A DNA stretch of 64,000 nt from Streptomyces blattellae (GCF_009709555.1 NZ_WJBG01000119.1:1-64000), one strand, 5' to 3'. Shown: positions 1-8,738, numbered from the stretch's first letter. The notes: generated from the letters alone by a model not told the origin. A program made the numbers and translations.

Positions 1-22
1 CACCGCCGAACAAAATTTAGGG

Positions 23-55
23 AAACCCCCGTACCGGTTACCGGTACGGGGGTTT
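23..55. terminator. Intrinsic terminator hairpin
   Basis: A perfect 15-bp inverted repeat with a 3-base TTA loop (arms 23-37 and 41-55). The outer stem is A/T-rich and the inner stem G/C-rich, so each strand ends in a short T run. It lies before the first gene and probably ends a gene left of the window. Confidence 0.8.
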
Positions 56-74
56 TCTGCGTTTGGGGTCGGTT

Positions 75-80
75 TAGGCT
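75..80 (+). promoter_or_regulatory. Candidate -10 box, leaderless start of HAD gene
   Basis: TAGGCT ends 7 bases before the ATG at 88. No Shine-Dalgarno sequence lies between them, so the transcript probably starts at or next to the A of the ATG. No convincing -35 box is seen. Confidence 0.4.
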
Positions 81-87
81 CGTAGGT

Positions 88-777
88 ATGCGCTATGACC
101 TCGTCATCTTCGACAATGACGGTGTGCTCGTTGACAGCGAGCCCATTTCCAACCGGCTGCTGGCTGCCTATCTCACCGAGCTGGGCCACCCGACCTCGTA
201 CGAGGACTCCCTTCGCGACTACATGGGCGCCGCCATGCACCGCGTACACGATCTGGTGGAGGAACGGACCGGGCGGCGGTTGCCCGAGGACTTTGATGAT
301 GTCCTTCATGGTCGGGTGTTCGCAGCGTTCGAGCGGGAGTTGAAGCCGGTGGACGGTGCCGTGGGGGTGCTCGAAGAGCTTGCGGGGGAGGGGGTTCCGT
401 ACTGCGTGGCGTCGTCGGGGAGTCATGAGCGGATTCGGGTGGGGCATCGGACGACCGGGCTGGACCGGTGGTTCGACGACGGGCGGATCTTCAGTTCGGA
501 GGATGTGGGGCGGGGGAAGCCGGCGCCTGATCTGTTTCTGTACGCGGCCGAGCGGATGGGGGTCGCGCCGGAGCGGTGTGTGGTGGTGGAGGACAGCCCG
601 TTGGGGGTGAAGGCGGCGGTTGCGGCTGGGATGGACGTGTACGGGTTCACGGCCATGACTCCTGTGGCGAGGCTGTCGGGGGCGACTCAGCTCTTCTCCG
701 ACATGGGGGAGTTGACCGGCCTGCTCGCTTCCGGGGCCGCTCCAGGCCAACTTGAGGGAAATTCATCTTTGGCTTGA
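88..777 (+). CDS. HAD superfamily hydrolase (phosphoglucomutase-like, subfamily IA)
   Basis: A cytoplasmic 229-residue haloacid-dehalogenase-fold phosphatase or phosphomutase. Motif I is DNDGVLVDSE (nucleophile Asp9, acid/base Asp11), motif II lies around CVASSGS, the motif III lysine is in RGKPAPD and motif IV is VVEDSPLG. The helical cap lies between motif I and motif II, as in subfamily IA (beta-phosphoglucomutase and phosphoglycolate phosphatase relatives). The substrate cannot be read from the sequence. The ATG at 88 follows a -10-like hexamer directly, so it may be translated without a leader. The MFS gene follows in the same direction. Confidence 0.85.
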   Translation: MRYDLVIFDNDGVLVDSEPISNRLLAAYLTELGHPTSYEDSLRDYMGAAMHRVHDLVEERTGRRLPEDFDDVLHGRVFAAFERELKPVDGAVGVLEELAGEGVPYCVASSGSHERIRVGHRTTGLDRWFDDGRIFSSEDVGRGKPAPDLFLYAAERMGVAPERCVVVEDSPLGVKAAVAAGMDVYGFTAMTPVARLSGATQLFSDMGELTGLLASGAAPGQLEGNSSLA

Positions 778-802
778 TATACCCAGCGGTACGCCGGGGC
801 CC

Positions 803-808
803 TACGCT
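803..808 (+). promoter_or_regulatory. Candidate -10 box, leaderless start of MFS gene
   Basis: TACGCT sits 7 bases upstream of the ATG at 816 with no ribosome binding site between, repeating the spacing seen before the HAD gene. Confidence 0.35.
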
Positions 809-815
809 CGCCGCC

Positions 816-2036
816 ATGACTGATGTGCTGCGGCGCGGTAGGGCCTCGTTGGCGTTCGGCTTCTTCGCTCAAGGTGTTGCCTTTGCGCTGCTCGTGACGC
901 GCATCCCTGCCATCCAGGACCGGTATGGCGTCTCCGATGCGCTGCTGCCTGCCTTTCTGGCGGCGGTGCCGGTGCTCGCCGGGGTGGGGAGTGTCACGAC
1001 CGAGCGGTTGGTGAAGCGAATACCGCCCAGTGTGGTGCTGCGGTGGTCCCAGCCCGTCGTGCTCCTGGCGCTGCTCGGGGTCGGGGCCGGGGACCGGATG
1101 GTCGAACTGGGTATCGCGCTGGGCGCGTTCGGGCTCGCCGTGGGGGCGCTTGACGCGTCGATGAACATGCTCGGGGTGAGCCTGCAGCGGTCGTACGGGC
1201 GCAGCATCATGCTCAGCTTCCATGCCGCGTTCAGTCTGGGTGGGATTGTCGGGGCCTCGCTGGCGTGGGTGGGGGCACATTGGGATCTGGCGCTGTTCGT
1301 GTCGTATCTGCCGGCTGTGGTGGTGCTCCTGCCGGCTGCGTTGGTGGGGAGTCGGTGGTATGTCGACTGGGTGGCGCCGGGGAAGAGGGCGGGCGTCGAG
1401 GGGGTGGGTGGGGGTGGAGGCGTCGACTTCAAGGTGCTGCTGCCGCTGTGTCTGGTGATGACCTTCGCGTACATCGGGGACTCGACCGTCTCCAACTGGG
1501 GTGCGAAGTATCTGGAGGATGTGCTGGGGAGTTCGGAGCAGTTGGCCACCGTTCCGTACAACGTCTACATGGTGACGACGCTGGTGGGGCGGGCCATCGG
1601 GGACTTCGGGGTGCGGCGGTTCGGGGCCGTGGTGGTCGTGCGGGGTGGGGCGGTGGTGGCTGCTGCGGGGTTTGCCGTGGTGGCCGGTGCGCCGGGGGCC
1701 TGGGTGGGGATGCTGGGGTTCACCCTGCTGGGGCTGGGGTTGTGTGTGTTGGTGCCGCAGACCTTCGCGGCGGCCGGGCGGTTGTTTCCCGGGGCTTCGG
1801 ATGCGGCCGTCGCTCGGCTGAATGTCTTCAACTATGTGGGGTTCTTGATCGGTTCGCCGTTGGTGGGGGCGCTGGGAGATGCCTGGAGCTATCGCGGGGC
1901 GATGCTTGTGCCGATGGTGTTGGTGCTGCTGACGTTGGTGTACGCCCGGTCGTTCGACGGTCAACCGGACCGATACGGTGGCGGGCATGAGCGGCCGCGC
2001 ACAGCTGATGTGGGACGAGGCAGTAACGGGCTATGA
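816..2036 (+). CDS. MFS transporter
   Basis: A 406-residue integral membrane protein with about 12 hydrophobic segments and the N-terminal major-facilitator signature region (TRIPAIQDRYG, then VGSVTTERLVKRI between helices 2 and 3). A longer central loop rich in Gly and Val around residues 190-210 separates the two six-helix halves. It resembles the small-molecule efflux/fucose-permease-like branch (substrate unknown). I chose the ATG at 816 over upstream codons because the hydrophobic domain begins soon after it. The 3' end overlaps acuC by 50 bases in another frame, so the last 17 or so residues are low-complexity tail. Confidence 0.85.
   Translation: MTDVLRRGRASLAFGFFAQGVAFALLVTRIPAIQDRYGVSDALLPAFLAAVPVLAGVGSVTTERLVKRIPPSVVLRWSQPVVLLALLGVGAGDRMVELGIALGAFGLAVGALDASMNMLGVSLQRSYGRSIMLSFHAAFSLGGIVGASLAWVGAHWDLALFVSYLPAVVVLLPAALVGSRWYVDWVAPGKRAGVEGVGGGGGVDFKVLLPLCLVMTFAYIGDSTVSNWGAKYLEDVLGSSEQLATVPYNVYMVTTLVGRAIGDFGVRRFGAVVVVRGGAVVAAAGFAVVAGAPGAWVGMLGFTLLGLGLCVLVPQTFAAAGRLFPGASDAAVARLNVFNYVGFLIGSPLVGALGDAWSYRGAMLVPMVLVLLTLVYARSFDGQPDRYGGGHERPRTADVGRGSNGL
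1974..1979 (+). promoter_or_regulatory. Candidate -10 box, leaderless start of acuC
   Basis: TACGGT, inside the 3' end of the MFS gene, lies 7 bases before the acuC ATG at 1987. No ribosome binding site is visible. Confidence 0.3.
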
Positions 2037-3162
2037 CTTCGGTCCGGAGCATCCGATGGATCCGGTTCGGCTTGCGCTGACCCGGGGGCTGGTGGGTGCG
2101 TTCGGGCTCGACCGGGATGTGGAGGTCGTGGCGGCGAAGCCTGCCGGGGAGTCGACGCTGCGGCTGGTCCATCGGGAGGACTACATCGCCGCGGTGAAGG
2201 CGGCGTCGGAGGATCCCCGGGCGGCGGACGGATCGTACGGGATCGGGACGGTCGATGATCCGGCGTTCGCCGGGATGCATGAGGTGTCCGCGTTGATCGC
2301 CGGGCAGTCGGTGGGGGCGGCGGAGGCCGTGTGGCACGGGGATGTGCTGCATGCGGTGAACTTCGCGGGTGGGTTGCATCATGCGATGCCGGGGCGTGCG
2401 TCGGGGTTTTGCATTTACAACGATGCGTCGCTGGCCATTGCACGGTTGCTGGAGTTGGGGGCCGGGCGGGTCGCGTATGTGGATGTCGACGTGCACCACG
2501 GGGATGGGGTGCAGGCCGCGTTCTGGGAGGATCCGCGGGTTCTGACGATTTCGCTGCACGAGCATCCTCGGACGTTGTTTCCGCAGACGGGGTGGGCTGA
2601 GGAGACGGGGGCGGAGGGGGCTGCTGAGGGGTCGGCGGTAAATGTGGCGTTGCCGGCGGGGACGGGGGACGCGGGGTGGCTGCGGGCGTTTCATGCGGTG
2701 GTGCCGGAGTTGGTTGCGGATTTTCGGCCGGATGTGCTGGTGACTCAGCATGGGGCCGATACGCATTTTGAGGATCCGCTGGCTCATCTTGCGGTTTCGC
2801 TGGATGCGCAGCGGGCGGTGCAGGTGGCGTGCCATGAGTTGGCGCATGAGTACGCCGGGGGGAAGTGGGTCGCGTTGGGTGGGGGCGGGTACGCGGTGGT
2901 GGACGTGGTGCCGCGGTCCTGGACGCATCTGGTGGGTGTGGCGGCGGGGCGGCCGGTGGCGCCTGAGGCGGTGATTCCTGAGGGGTGGCGGCAGGAGGTG
3001 TTTGCTCGGACGCGGCAGTCGGGGCCGGTGCGGATGACTGATGGGCGGTGGCCTGTGGGCTTTGCTGGGTGGGAGGCGGGGTACGACCCTGCGGATCGGT
3101 TGGATCAGGCGGTGTTGGCTACGCGGAGGGCTGTGTTTCCGTTGCGGGGGTTGCTGGCGTAG
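1987..3162 (+). CDS. acuC: Acetoin utilization protein AcuC (class I histone-deacetylase fold)
   Basis: A 391-residue zinc-dependent amidohydrolase of the arginase/deacetylase fold. AcuC proteins are thought to deacetylate proteins such as acetyl-CoA synthetase. Visible motifs are GGLHHAMPGRASGFCIYND (active-site His pair and metal-side Asn/Asp), YVDVDVHHGDGVQ (zinc-binding Asp and His), QHGADTHFEDPLAHL (second zinc Asp) and LGGGGY (transition-state region). Length is normal for the family. A GTG nine bases upstream is possible, but the ATG at 1987 starts the conserved MSGRAQLMWDEAV. It overlaps the MFS gene and may have its own leaderless promoter. Confidence 0.9.
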   Translation: MSGRAQLMWDEAVTGYDFGPEHPMDPVRLALTRGLVGAFGLDRDVEVVAAKPAGESTLRLVHREDYIAAVKAASEDPRAADGSYGIGTVDDPAFAGMHEVSALIAGQSVGAAEAVWHGDVLHAVNFAGGLHHAMPGRASGFCIYNDASLAIARLLELGAGRVAYVDVDVHHGDGVQAAFWEDPRVLTISLHEHPRTLFPQTGWAEETGAEGAAEGSAVNVALPAGTGDAGWLRAFHAVVPELVADFRPDVLVTQHGADTHFEDPLAHLAVSLDAQRAVQVACHELAHEYAGGKWVALGGGGYAVVDVVPRSWTHLVGVAAGRPVAPEAVIPEGWRQEVFARTRQSGPVRMTDGRWPVGFAGWEAGYDPADRLDQAVLATRRAVFPLRGLLA

Positions 3163-3174
3163 GGGTTCGCCCCC

Positions 3175-3440
3175 GCCGCCCTTACCCGTCCCATCCTCCA
3201 GGGGCGCTGCCCCTCCGACCCCGCCAGGGGCTTCGCCCCCTGGGCCCCCACCGGGGCTTCGCCCCCTGGGCCCCCACCAGGGCTTCGCCCCTGCACCCCA
3301 TCGGCCTGCGGCCTCGTCCTCAAACGCCGGACGGGCTGGAAGTGGCTGAACGGCCTCGGCCTCAAGCGCTGGGCGGGCTGGAAGTGGCTGAACGGCCTCG
3401 GCCTCGGGTGGTGGATCGGTTGGAGGGGGCTGACCGTCTG
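3175..3440. repeat. Intergenic direct repeats between acuC and the phosphatase gene
   Basis: This 378-base gap has no convincing gene. It holds three near copies of a unit built on GGGCTTCGCCCCCTGGGCCC (about 3228-3295), followed by two near-identical copies of a 40-45 base unit containing GGAAGTGGCTGAACGGCCTC (about 3340-3415). The first set is locally palindromic and can form hairpins that may also terminate acuC. Similar GC-rich units are common between Streptomyces genes. Confidence 0.75.
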
Positions 3441-3540
3441 GGCCTCAAGCGGTGGATCGGTTGGGTGTTCGCTACGCCAACTGTGGAGTCTTCCCCGGTT
3501 TGCCTGACGGGTACCGTCTTCGTCCGTCACCATCTCAGCC

Positions 3541-4356
3541 GTGTTGAGTGTTGGCGCGCTGCGTGCGCATCTGTTGGCTGGGCGGCTTGCCGGGGTTGTG
3601 GCTACGGCTCGGGAGGAGAGTCTGCGGAGTTATCGGATGTTCGCGGCTCGGGATCCTCGGGTGTTGATCGGGATTGATCCTGAAGGGGGGTGGGGTGAGC
3701 GGGATTTGCTGAGGCTGATGGCGGACAAGTGTGGGGTTTCGGCCGATCCGGCGTGTGTCTCCGGCCAAGATGTGATCGATCCGGAGCGGACTTTGGCCGC
3801 GCTTGACGCCTTCGCCGACCGGATCGGGGCGGTCGCGCAGCGTGGCGCGTCCGTGCTGTTCGGTACCGGGCATCCGCACCGTCTGCTCGGTTTCTACGCC
3901 GCCTTGGCGGACGTGATGTCGGCGGCGGGATGTACCGTACTCACACCAGTGCAGGGTCGCTGTGTCGACATAACGACCCGGTTTGGCCTACGCACGTACA
4001 ACCTTGACTACGTACGGGGAGTCGCGCTGATGCGAGAACCGGATGCCTTCCGCTCCGGTTGTGAGACCGGCGTGCACACGCACTCGCCGCTCCCGGTTCG
4101 TACCGTGCTGGCGGCGGCGGCCGAGTCCGGCGGGCCATTGCCCGAGTTGGTGATCGGTGATCACGGGTGGGTCTGCGGGGCAGGTCAGCTGGGGTTTGAG
4201 GCCATTGGGCTGGCGGATACCGATGACCCTGCGCTCTTCGTGGGGGAGGCTGAGGGGTCCGTGTCCGTCGTCGTTCCACTTGATGACGCTGTGCGGTCCG
4301 ATTACTACCTGCCGCTTACCCGCTACGTACTCAATCGGGCGTGTCTGTCACAGTAG
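3541..4356 (+). CDS. Phosphatase-like protein of unknown substrate
   Basis: A 271-residue soluble protein with a conserved core (FGTGHPHRLLGFYAAL, QGRCVDITTRFG, VIGDHGWVCGAGQLGFEAIGLADTDDPALF). I recall an orthologue at the same place in other streptomycetes annotated as a phosphatase, but I cannot identify catalytic residues with certainty. The start is GTG at 3541; no strong ribosome binding site is seen. The next gene, an HTH protein, follows in the same direction after 129 bases. Confidence 0.7.
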   Translation: MLSVGALRAHLLAGRLAGVVATAREESLRSYRMFAARDPRVLIGIDPEGGWGERDLLRLMADKCGVSADPACVSGQDVIDPERTLAALDAFADRIGAVAQRGASVLFGTGHPHRLLGFYAALADVMSAAGCTVLTPVQGRCVDITTRFGLRTYNLDYVRGVALMREPDAFRSGCETGVHTHSPLPVRTVLAAAAESGGPLPELVIGDHGWVCGAGQLGFEAIGLADTDDPALFVGEAEGSVSVVVPLDDAVRSDYYLPLTRYVLNRACLSQ

Positions 4357-4485
4357 GCCGCCGATGGGTGCACCTCTTCCCCATTCGCATCACCCGCCCC
4401 TACATTGGGGAGTGAGCACGCAGCGACGAAGAGTCACCGGAAGGGGAAGCCGGTGGCCGTCGAGTGCGGAAGGTTCAGGTGTGTC

Positions 4486-4698
4486 ATGGCTGCAGCTGGC
4501 GAGAGGCCTCTGAACGAGGTTCAGTTCCTTACCGTGGCGGAAGTCGCCTCGGTGATGCGAGTGTCGAAGATGACCGTGTACCGGCTGGTGCACAGCGGTC
4601 ATCTGCCCGCGATCCGGGTGGGGCGGTCCTTCCGCGTCCCCGAGCAAGCGGTTCACGAGTACCTTCGCGAGAGCTATGTGGGGGTGGAAACCGCCTGA
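4486..4698 (+). CDS. Helix-turn-helix DNA-binding protein (excisionase/BldC-like family)
   Basis: A 70-residue protein that is essentially one MerR/excisionase-type winged helix: LTVAEVASVMRVSKMTVYRLVHSGHLPAIRVGRSFRVP, with the recognition helix around SKMTVYRLV. It belongs to the same broad family as BldC but is distinct from it. The ATG at 4486 was chosen; a GGAAGG lies about 12 bases upstream. In-frame TTG 4405 and GTG 4453 would add 27 or 11 residues with no recognisable fold. It probably binds DNA as a dimer; its targets are unknown. Confidence 0.8.
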   Translation: MAAAGERPLNEVQFLTVAEVASVMRVSKMTVYRLVHSGHLPAIRVGRSFRVPEQAVHEYLRESYVGVETA

Positions 4699-4755
4699 CG
4701 ACCGTGGCCCGGGGAGGCCTTCAGGGCACTGTCGGATCCACCCCGGTCCCCTCGA

Positions 4756-4785
4756 TTACGACCTCAGCGCTCGGGCGGGTAGGCT
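4756..4785 (+). promoter_or_regulatory. Candidate vegetative promoter before the bS22-like gene
   Basis: TTACGA (4756-4761) and TAGGCT (4780-4785) separated by 18 bases resemble a HrdB-type promoter, about 70 bases before the GTG at 4854. Confidence 0.4.
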
Positions 4786-4853
4786 GGCCCCTCGTAGGTC
4801 GTATGGGCCCATGTCGCCCAGCACCGAGTGATGAGAAGTGAGCGAGGGTTGTC

Positions 4854-4952
4854 GTGGGCTCTGTTATCAAGAAGCGGCGCAAGCGGATGGCTAAGAAGAA
4901 GCACCGCAAGCTGCTCAAGCGCACGCGCGTCCAGCGCCGTAACAAGAAGTAG
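4854..4952 (+). CDS. Small basic ribosomal protein, bS22 / AURKAIP1-COX24 domain
   Basis: A 32-residue, extremely basic protein, easily missed because of its size. It begins [20 protein letters not shown] and ends in KK. Nearly half the residues are Lys or Arg, matching the actinobacterial ribosome-associated bS22/COX24 domain family. The GTG at 4854 is preceded by GCGAGGGTTGTC. A strong hairpin terminator follows at 5014-5045, so it looks monocistronic. Such proteins are highly expressed; the exact role on the ribosome is known only by family analogy. Confidence 0.85.
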   Translation: MGSVIKKRRKRMAKKKHRKLLKRTRVQRRNKK

Positions 4953-5013
4953 TCCGCCGTCCGCCAAGGACGAGGACTACTGACGGCGCAGAAGACGTCG
5001 TGAGAGCGTTTCA

Positions 5014-5045
5014 GTGGCCCCCCACCGCACTCGGTGGGGGGCCAC
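5014..5045 (+). terminator. Intrinsic terminator after the bS22-like gene
   Basis: Perfect 14-bp stem (5014-5027 and 5032-5045) with a CACT loop, 61 bases after the stop codon. There is no T tract, which is normal for Streptomyces. Confidence 0.8.
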
Positions 5046-5258
5046 ACGCGTGTCTGCGGGGCCGGTGTTCCGGGCGTACGCCGGTGTTTCACATGGCTTG
5101 GTCCGTTCGGTACCTCGGTGGCAGTCGTCACTTCGTGCATTGGGCGGTCATCACAGCGCAACACCGAGCCGCTAAGTTGGCGGCACACGCGGAACACGGC
5201 AGGGTAACGAGCAGCGGTGTGTCGGGGCTGGACGATTTCTGGAAGGAAGGCGCTGATC

Positions 5259-6320
5259 TTGGGGAAGGTCGTGCTCGTGACCGGAGTGGCCCGTCAGCTG
5301 GGGGGCCGGTACGTACGACGGATCCAGCGTGACCCACAGGTGGACCGGGTGGTCGCCGTGGACGCGGTCCCGCCCGCGCATCATCTGGGCGGCGCCGACT
5401 TCATCCAGGCCGACATCCGGCAGCCGGCCATCGCGCGCGTGCTCGCCGAGACGGGCGCCGACACGGTCGTCCACATGGATGTGACGGCCACCGCGCTGGG
5501 CAGCGGCAGCCGGGCCACGGTCAAGGAGACCAACGTCATCGGGACGATGCAGCTGCTCGGTGCTTGTCAGAAGTCCCCCAGCGTCAAGCGGCTCGTCGTG
5601 AAGTCCAGTACGAATGTCTATGGGTCCGCGCCTCGCGATCCCGCCGTCTTCACCGAGACGACCCCGCCGAAGTCGCTGCCCAGCGGCGGCTTCGCGAAGG
5701 ACACGGTCGAGGTCGAGGGGTATGTACGGGGCTTCGCGCGCCGTCGGCCGGATGTCGCCGTGTGTGTGCTGCGGTTCGCCAACATCCTCGGCCCCACCGC
5801 CGACACACCGCTCGCCTCGTACTTCTCGCTGCCGATCCTGCCGACCGTGTTCGGTTACGACCCGCGGCTGCAGTTCGTGCACGAGGACGACGTGATCGAC
5901 GTACTGCGGATCGCCTCGCACGAACCGGAGCGCGGGACCCTCAACAGCGGGACCTTCAACATCGCCGGCGACGGCGTCCTGCTGCTCTCCCAGTGCTCCC
6001 GGCGGCTCGGCCGGCCCACGGTGCCGCTGCTTCTGCCTGCCGTCACCTGGGCGGGCTCGCTGGTGCGTACGCTGGGTATGACGGACTTTTCGCCCGAGCA
6101 GATCCGGCTGCTGACCCACGGCCGGGTGGTGGCGACGGACCAGATGCGTGAGACGCTCGGATTCAAGCCGAAGTACACGACCGCCGAGACCTTCGCGGAG
6201 TTCGCGCGCAGCCGCGGTCCCGGACTCCTGCCACCGGAGGTCCTCGCGGGGGCCGTCGACCGGATCGCCGCGCTGCCCTTCCCGGGCAGCGGCCACCCCC
6301 CGACGCAGAGCGCCAACTGA
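5259..6320 (+). CDS. NAD-dependent epimerase/dehydratase (extended SDR)
   Basis: A 353-residue Rossmann-fold sugar-nucleotide epimerase-like protein. The nucleotide-binding loop is VLVTGVARQLGGRYV at residues 5-19, followed by a strand ending VVAVDAV, the conserved VVHMDV and the substrate-side SSTNVYGS. The classical YxxxK tyrosine is not obvious: the equivalent region reads GGFAKDTVEVE. The TTG at 5259 is the best start: GGAAGGAAGG lies 8 bases upstream and the Rossmann strand begins at residue 4. It lies upstream of an acyltransferase 14 bases away, so the two probably form an operon just beside bldN. Confidence 0.85.
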   Translation: MGKVVLVTGVARQLGGRYVRRIQRDPQVDRVVAVDAVPPAHHLGGADFIQADIRQPAIARVLAETGADTVVHMDVTATALGSGSRATVKETNVIGTMQLLGACQKSPSVKRLVVKSSTNVYGSAPRDPAVFTETTPPKSLPSGGFAKDTVEVEGYVRGFARRRPDVAVCVLRFANILGPTADTPLASYFSLPILPTVFGYDPRLQFVHEDDVIDVLRIASHEPERGTLNSGTFNIAGDGVLLLSQCSRRLGRPTVPLLLPAVTWAGSLVRTLGMTDFSPEQIRLLTHGRVVATDQMRETLGFKPKYTTAETFAEFARSRGPGLLPPEVLAGAVDRIAALPFPGSGHPPTQSAN

Positions 6321-6334
6321 GGAGCGCATCAACG

Positions 6335-7390
6335 ATGGCGGACGCCAAGGTCATTCCGTTCGACGACGACCGGTCCCGCGGGAGCGCCGTACAGCGGCCG
6401 CCGCGGCGCCGGACCAGTTCGGGGAGCCGGCGCAAGAGTGGTGAACCCGCGCTGGTCCGTGAGGTCCAGCCCCTGCCCGGGCGGGCGCTCACGCAGGATG
6501 ATGTCCCTGTGACCCGTGAGGAACAGCCGCCGCAGCGGCCCAAGGACGACGGCGGCCTGGAGCGGCGCATCGCGGGCGGCCTCGCCTTCCTGCGCCGCCG
6601 GCTGACGGGGGACTACGAGGTCGACGACTTCGGCTACGACGAGGAACTCACCGACCATGTCCTGATGTCCCTGCTGCGTCCGGTGTACGAGAAATACTTC
6701 CGGGTCGAGGTGAAGGGCATCGAGAACATCCCCACGGACGGCGGTGCCCTGATCGTCGCCAACCACTCCGGCACGGTCCCGCTGGACGGCCTGATGATGC
6801 AGGTCGCCGTGCACGACCATCACCCGGTCGGCCGCCACCTCCGCCTCCTCGCGGCCGACCTGGTCTTCGTGCTGCCGGTGATCAACGAACTGGCCCGCAA
6901 GCTCGGTCACACCCTGGCCTGCGCCGAGGACGCCGAACGGCTGCTGGCCCAGGGCGAACTGGTCGGGGTGATGCCGGAGGGCTTCAAAGGCATCGGCAAG
7001 CCTTTCAGCGAGCGCTACAAGCTCCAGCGCTTCGGCCGTGGCGGCTTCGTCTCCACGGCACTGCGCCAGGGCACCCCGATCATCCCGTGCTCGATCGTCG
7101 GGGCCGAGGAGATCTACCCGATGATCGGCAACGCCAAGACCCTGGCCCGGGTCCTCGGTTTCCCGTACTTCCCGCTGACGCCGACCTTCCCGTGGCTCGG
7201 CCCGCTGGGCGCGGTCCCGCTGCCGACGAAGTGGACGATCCAGTTCGGCGAGCCGATCCCCACGGACGGCTATCCCCCGGAGGCGGCGGAGGACCCCATG
7301 CTGATGTTCAACCTGACGGACCAGGTCAGGGAACAGATCCAGCACACCCTCTACAAGCTGCTGGTGCAGCGCCGCTCGGTCTTCTTCTGA
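6335..7390 (+). CDS. Lysophospholipid acyltransferase family protein (PlsC-like)
   Basis: A 351-residue acyltransferase of glycerolipid type. The acceptor motif is ANHSGTVPLDGLM around residue 145 (His plus downstream Asp), and the later block VGVMPEGFKGIGKPFSERYKLQRFGRGGF matches motif III of PlsC/AGPAT-like enzymes. The first 60 or so residues are polar and low in complexity. It probably transfers an acyl group to a lipid at the inner membrane face; no classical transmembrane helix is obvious. ATG 6335 lies 14 bases after the epimerase stop and follows GAGGAGCGC, so the two are likely co-transcribed. Confidence 0.85.
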   Translation: MADAKVIPFDDDRSRGSAVQRPPRRRTSSGSRRKSGEPALVREVQPLPGRALTQDDVPVTREEQPPQRPKDDGGLERRIAGGLAFLRRRLTGDYEVDDFGYDEELTDHVLMSLLRPVYEKYFRVEVKGIENIPTDGGALIVANHSGTVPLDGLMMQVAVHDHHPVGRHLRLLAADLVFVLPVINELARKLGHTLACAEDAERLLAQGELVGVMPEGFKGIGKPFSERYKLQRFGRGGFVSTALRQGTPIIPCSIVGAEEIYPMIGNAKTLARVLGFPYFPLTPTFPWLGPLGAVPLPTKWTIQFGEPIPTDGYPPEAAEDPMLMFNLTDQVREQIQHTLYKLLVQRRSVFF

Positions 7391-7436
7391 GACCTGACCT
7401 GAGACCTGACACCTGACTCGACATCGGCAGAAGAAA

Positions 7437-7496
7437 CGCCTGTACGACGACGGGGGTGCCCTTCAGATGAAGGGCACCCCCGTCGTCGTACAGGCG
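7437..7496. terminator. Bidirectional terminator, 29-bp perfect hairpin
   Basis: The arms 7437-7465 and 7468-7496 are perfectly complementary over 29 bp with a 2-base centre. It lies between the convergent acyltransferase and rsbN genes and should stop transcription from both sides. Confidence 0.9.
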
Positions 7497-7502
7497 CAAC
7501 TG

Positions 7503-8738
7503 CTACTCCACGTCCTCGCCGTCGATGCCCAGACCGGGCAGCAGGCCCGGGAGCAGTGGCGGGAGCGTGACGTCCGGCTCGGTGCTCGGGGTGCTGCTGC
7601 CGGACGGGGTGGCGCTGCCCGAGTTCTTCGGCGGGTCGAGCAGACCGCCGGTGCTGCCGCCGAGCAGACCGTCGCTCTCGCCACCGGAGTCGGACGGCCT
7701 GCTGGGCTTCGTGTCGCTGGAGCCGCCACGGTCCGACGTGCCGCTCCCCGTGCTCGGTGGCGCGGACCGGTCGGCGCCGGAGGAACCGGTGGACGTCGAT
7801 CCGGAGCCCTGCCGCTGACCGTCATCGCCGCCGCCGTGGGACGGCGGCTGCGGAAGCAGGGACTGCAGCGGGGCGACCTCTTCGTCTATGGCGTCGAAGA
7901 CCGACGACACCTGCTCGCTCACGTCCCCCAGCTGCACGGGCAGCCGCTGGCGCAGGGCGCCCCAGGCATCGCGGTGCGAGCTTGAGAAGGCGGAGAGGGC
8001 CTGGATGGGGCCCAGGGACTCAGGGTCGCGTTCATAGGCCGCGCTCAGCAGCCGGTGGCCCTCGGAGGCGTCGTGCGTCATGCCGGACAGGGCACGGCGG
8101 ATCGCGCCGACCGACTCGTGGTCGAGCTGTCCGCTGCGGTCGCGCTCCATGAGCCGCCGGGCCTCGCTGAGCCTGGTGGAGGCCTGGTCGAGGTAGGAAC
8201 GGCCGCGCTCGTCGTCCCCGTCGGACAGGTAGTTGAGCTTGAAATCCTCTATGCCGCGCTTGAGCCCGTACAGCGAGTCGCCGGGCAGTGCGTCGGAACT
8301 CGCGGCGGCGACGCCACCGAAGGCCCCGGCGGCGACCCCGACGCTGAGCCCGCCGGCGGTGAGGCCCTTGGCCAGCCGAGTGCGTGGCCGCAACTTGCCC
8401 AGCGGGCTCGCACGATGGGTTCCGTGCCCCCGATGGGACCGCTGCTCCGGCATCGAGGGTGCGGTCGTCCCGCCACCCACGGCACCCTCTTGGAGCATGG
8501 CCTCCATGGCGGCCACCAGCTGTGCCCGCTGGACGACCTTGACCTCGGGGTCCATTTCCGGCTTGGGCAGCTCGCCGAGACCGGTCGCGAGGGCCACCAT
8601 GCGCCCCTGCTCGGTCTGTTCCGCAGCAGCCGCTGCCGGTGGTGCCTCGGACTGCTCGGCCGCCGGGCCCCGGTCGGACTCCTCCAGGGCCTGGGCGAAG
8701 GCGTTCGCCCGCCGGTGCGCCGATACGTTCGCGATCAC
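7503..8738 (-). CDS. rsbN: Anti-sigma factor RsbN, membrane-bound partner of BldN
   Basis: A 411-residue protein. Residues 1-120 form a cytoplasmic anti-sigma region (ANAFAQALEESDRG, LVAAMEAMLQEG). One transmembrane helix lies at about 124-148 (LTAGGLSVGVAAGAFGGVAAA). The exported part begins with a DUF5667 region (DALPGDSLYGLKRGIEDFK, helical to about 260) and ends in a Ser/Gly/Pro-rich tail. RsbN is known to bind and restrain sigma BldN in Streptomyces. I chose GTG 8738, not the in-frame GTG at 8747, because AGGAGG is placed 8 bases before it and overlaps the longer start. The gene lies downstream of bldN with its own BldN-type promoter. Confidence 0.9.
   Translation of the reverse strand: MIANVSAHRRANAFAQALEESDRGPAAEQSEAPPAAAAAEQTEQGRMVALATGLGELPKPEMDPEVKVVQRAQLVAAMEAMLQEGAVGGGTTAPSMPEQRSHRGHGTHRASPLGKLRPRTRLAKGLTAGGLSVGVAAGAFGGVAAASSDALPGDSLYGLKRGIEDFKLNYLSDGDDERGRSYLDQASTRLSEARRLMERDRSGQLDHESVGAIRRALSGMTHDASEGHRLLSAAYERDPESLGPIQALSAFSSSHRDAWGALRQRLPVQLGDVSEQVSSVFDAIDEEVAPLQSLLPQPPSHGGGDDGQRQGSGSTSTGSSGADRSAPPSTGSGTSDRGGSSDTKPSRPSDSGGESDGLLGGSTGGLLDPPKNSGSATPSGSSTPSTEPDVTLPPLLPGLLPGLGIDGEDVE

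Noticed and set aside
5000..5050. Riboswitch-like element near 5014
   Set aside because: It is a simple perfect stem with a 4-base loop directly after a small gene; a terminator explains it fully.
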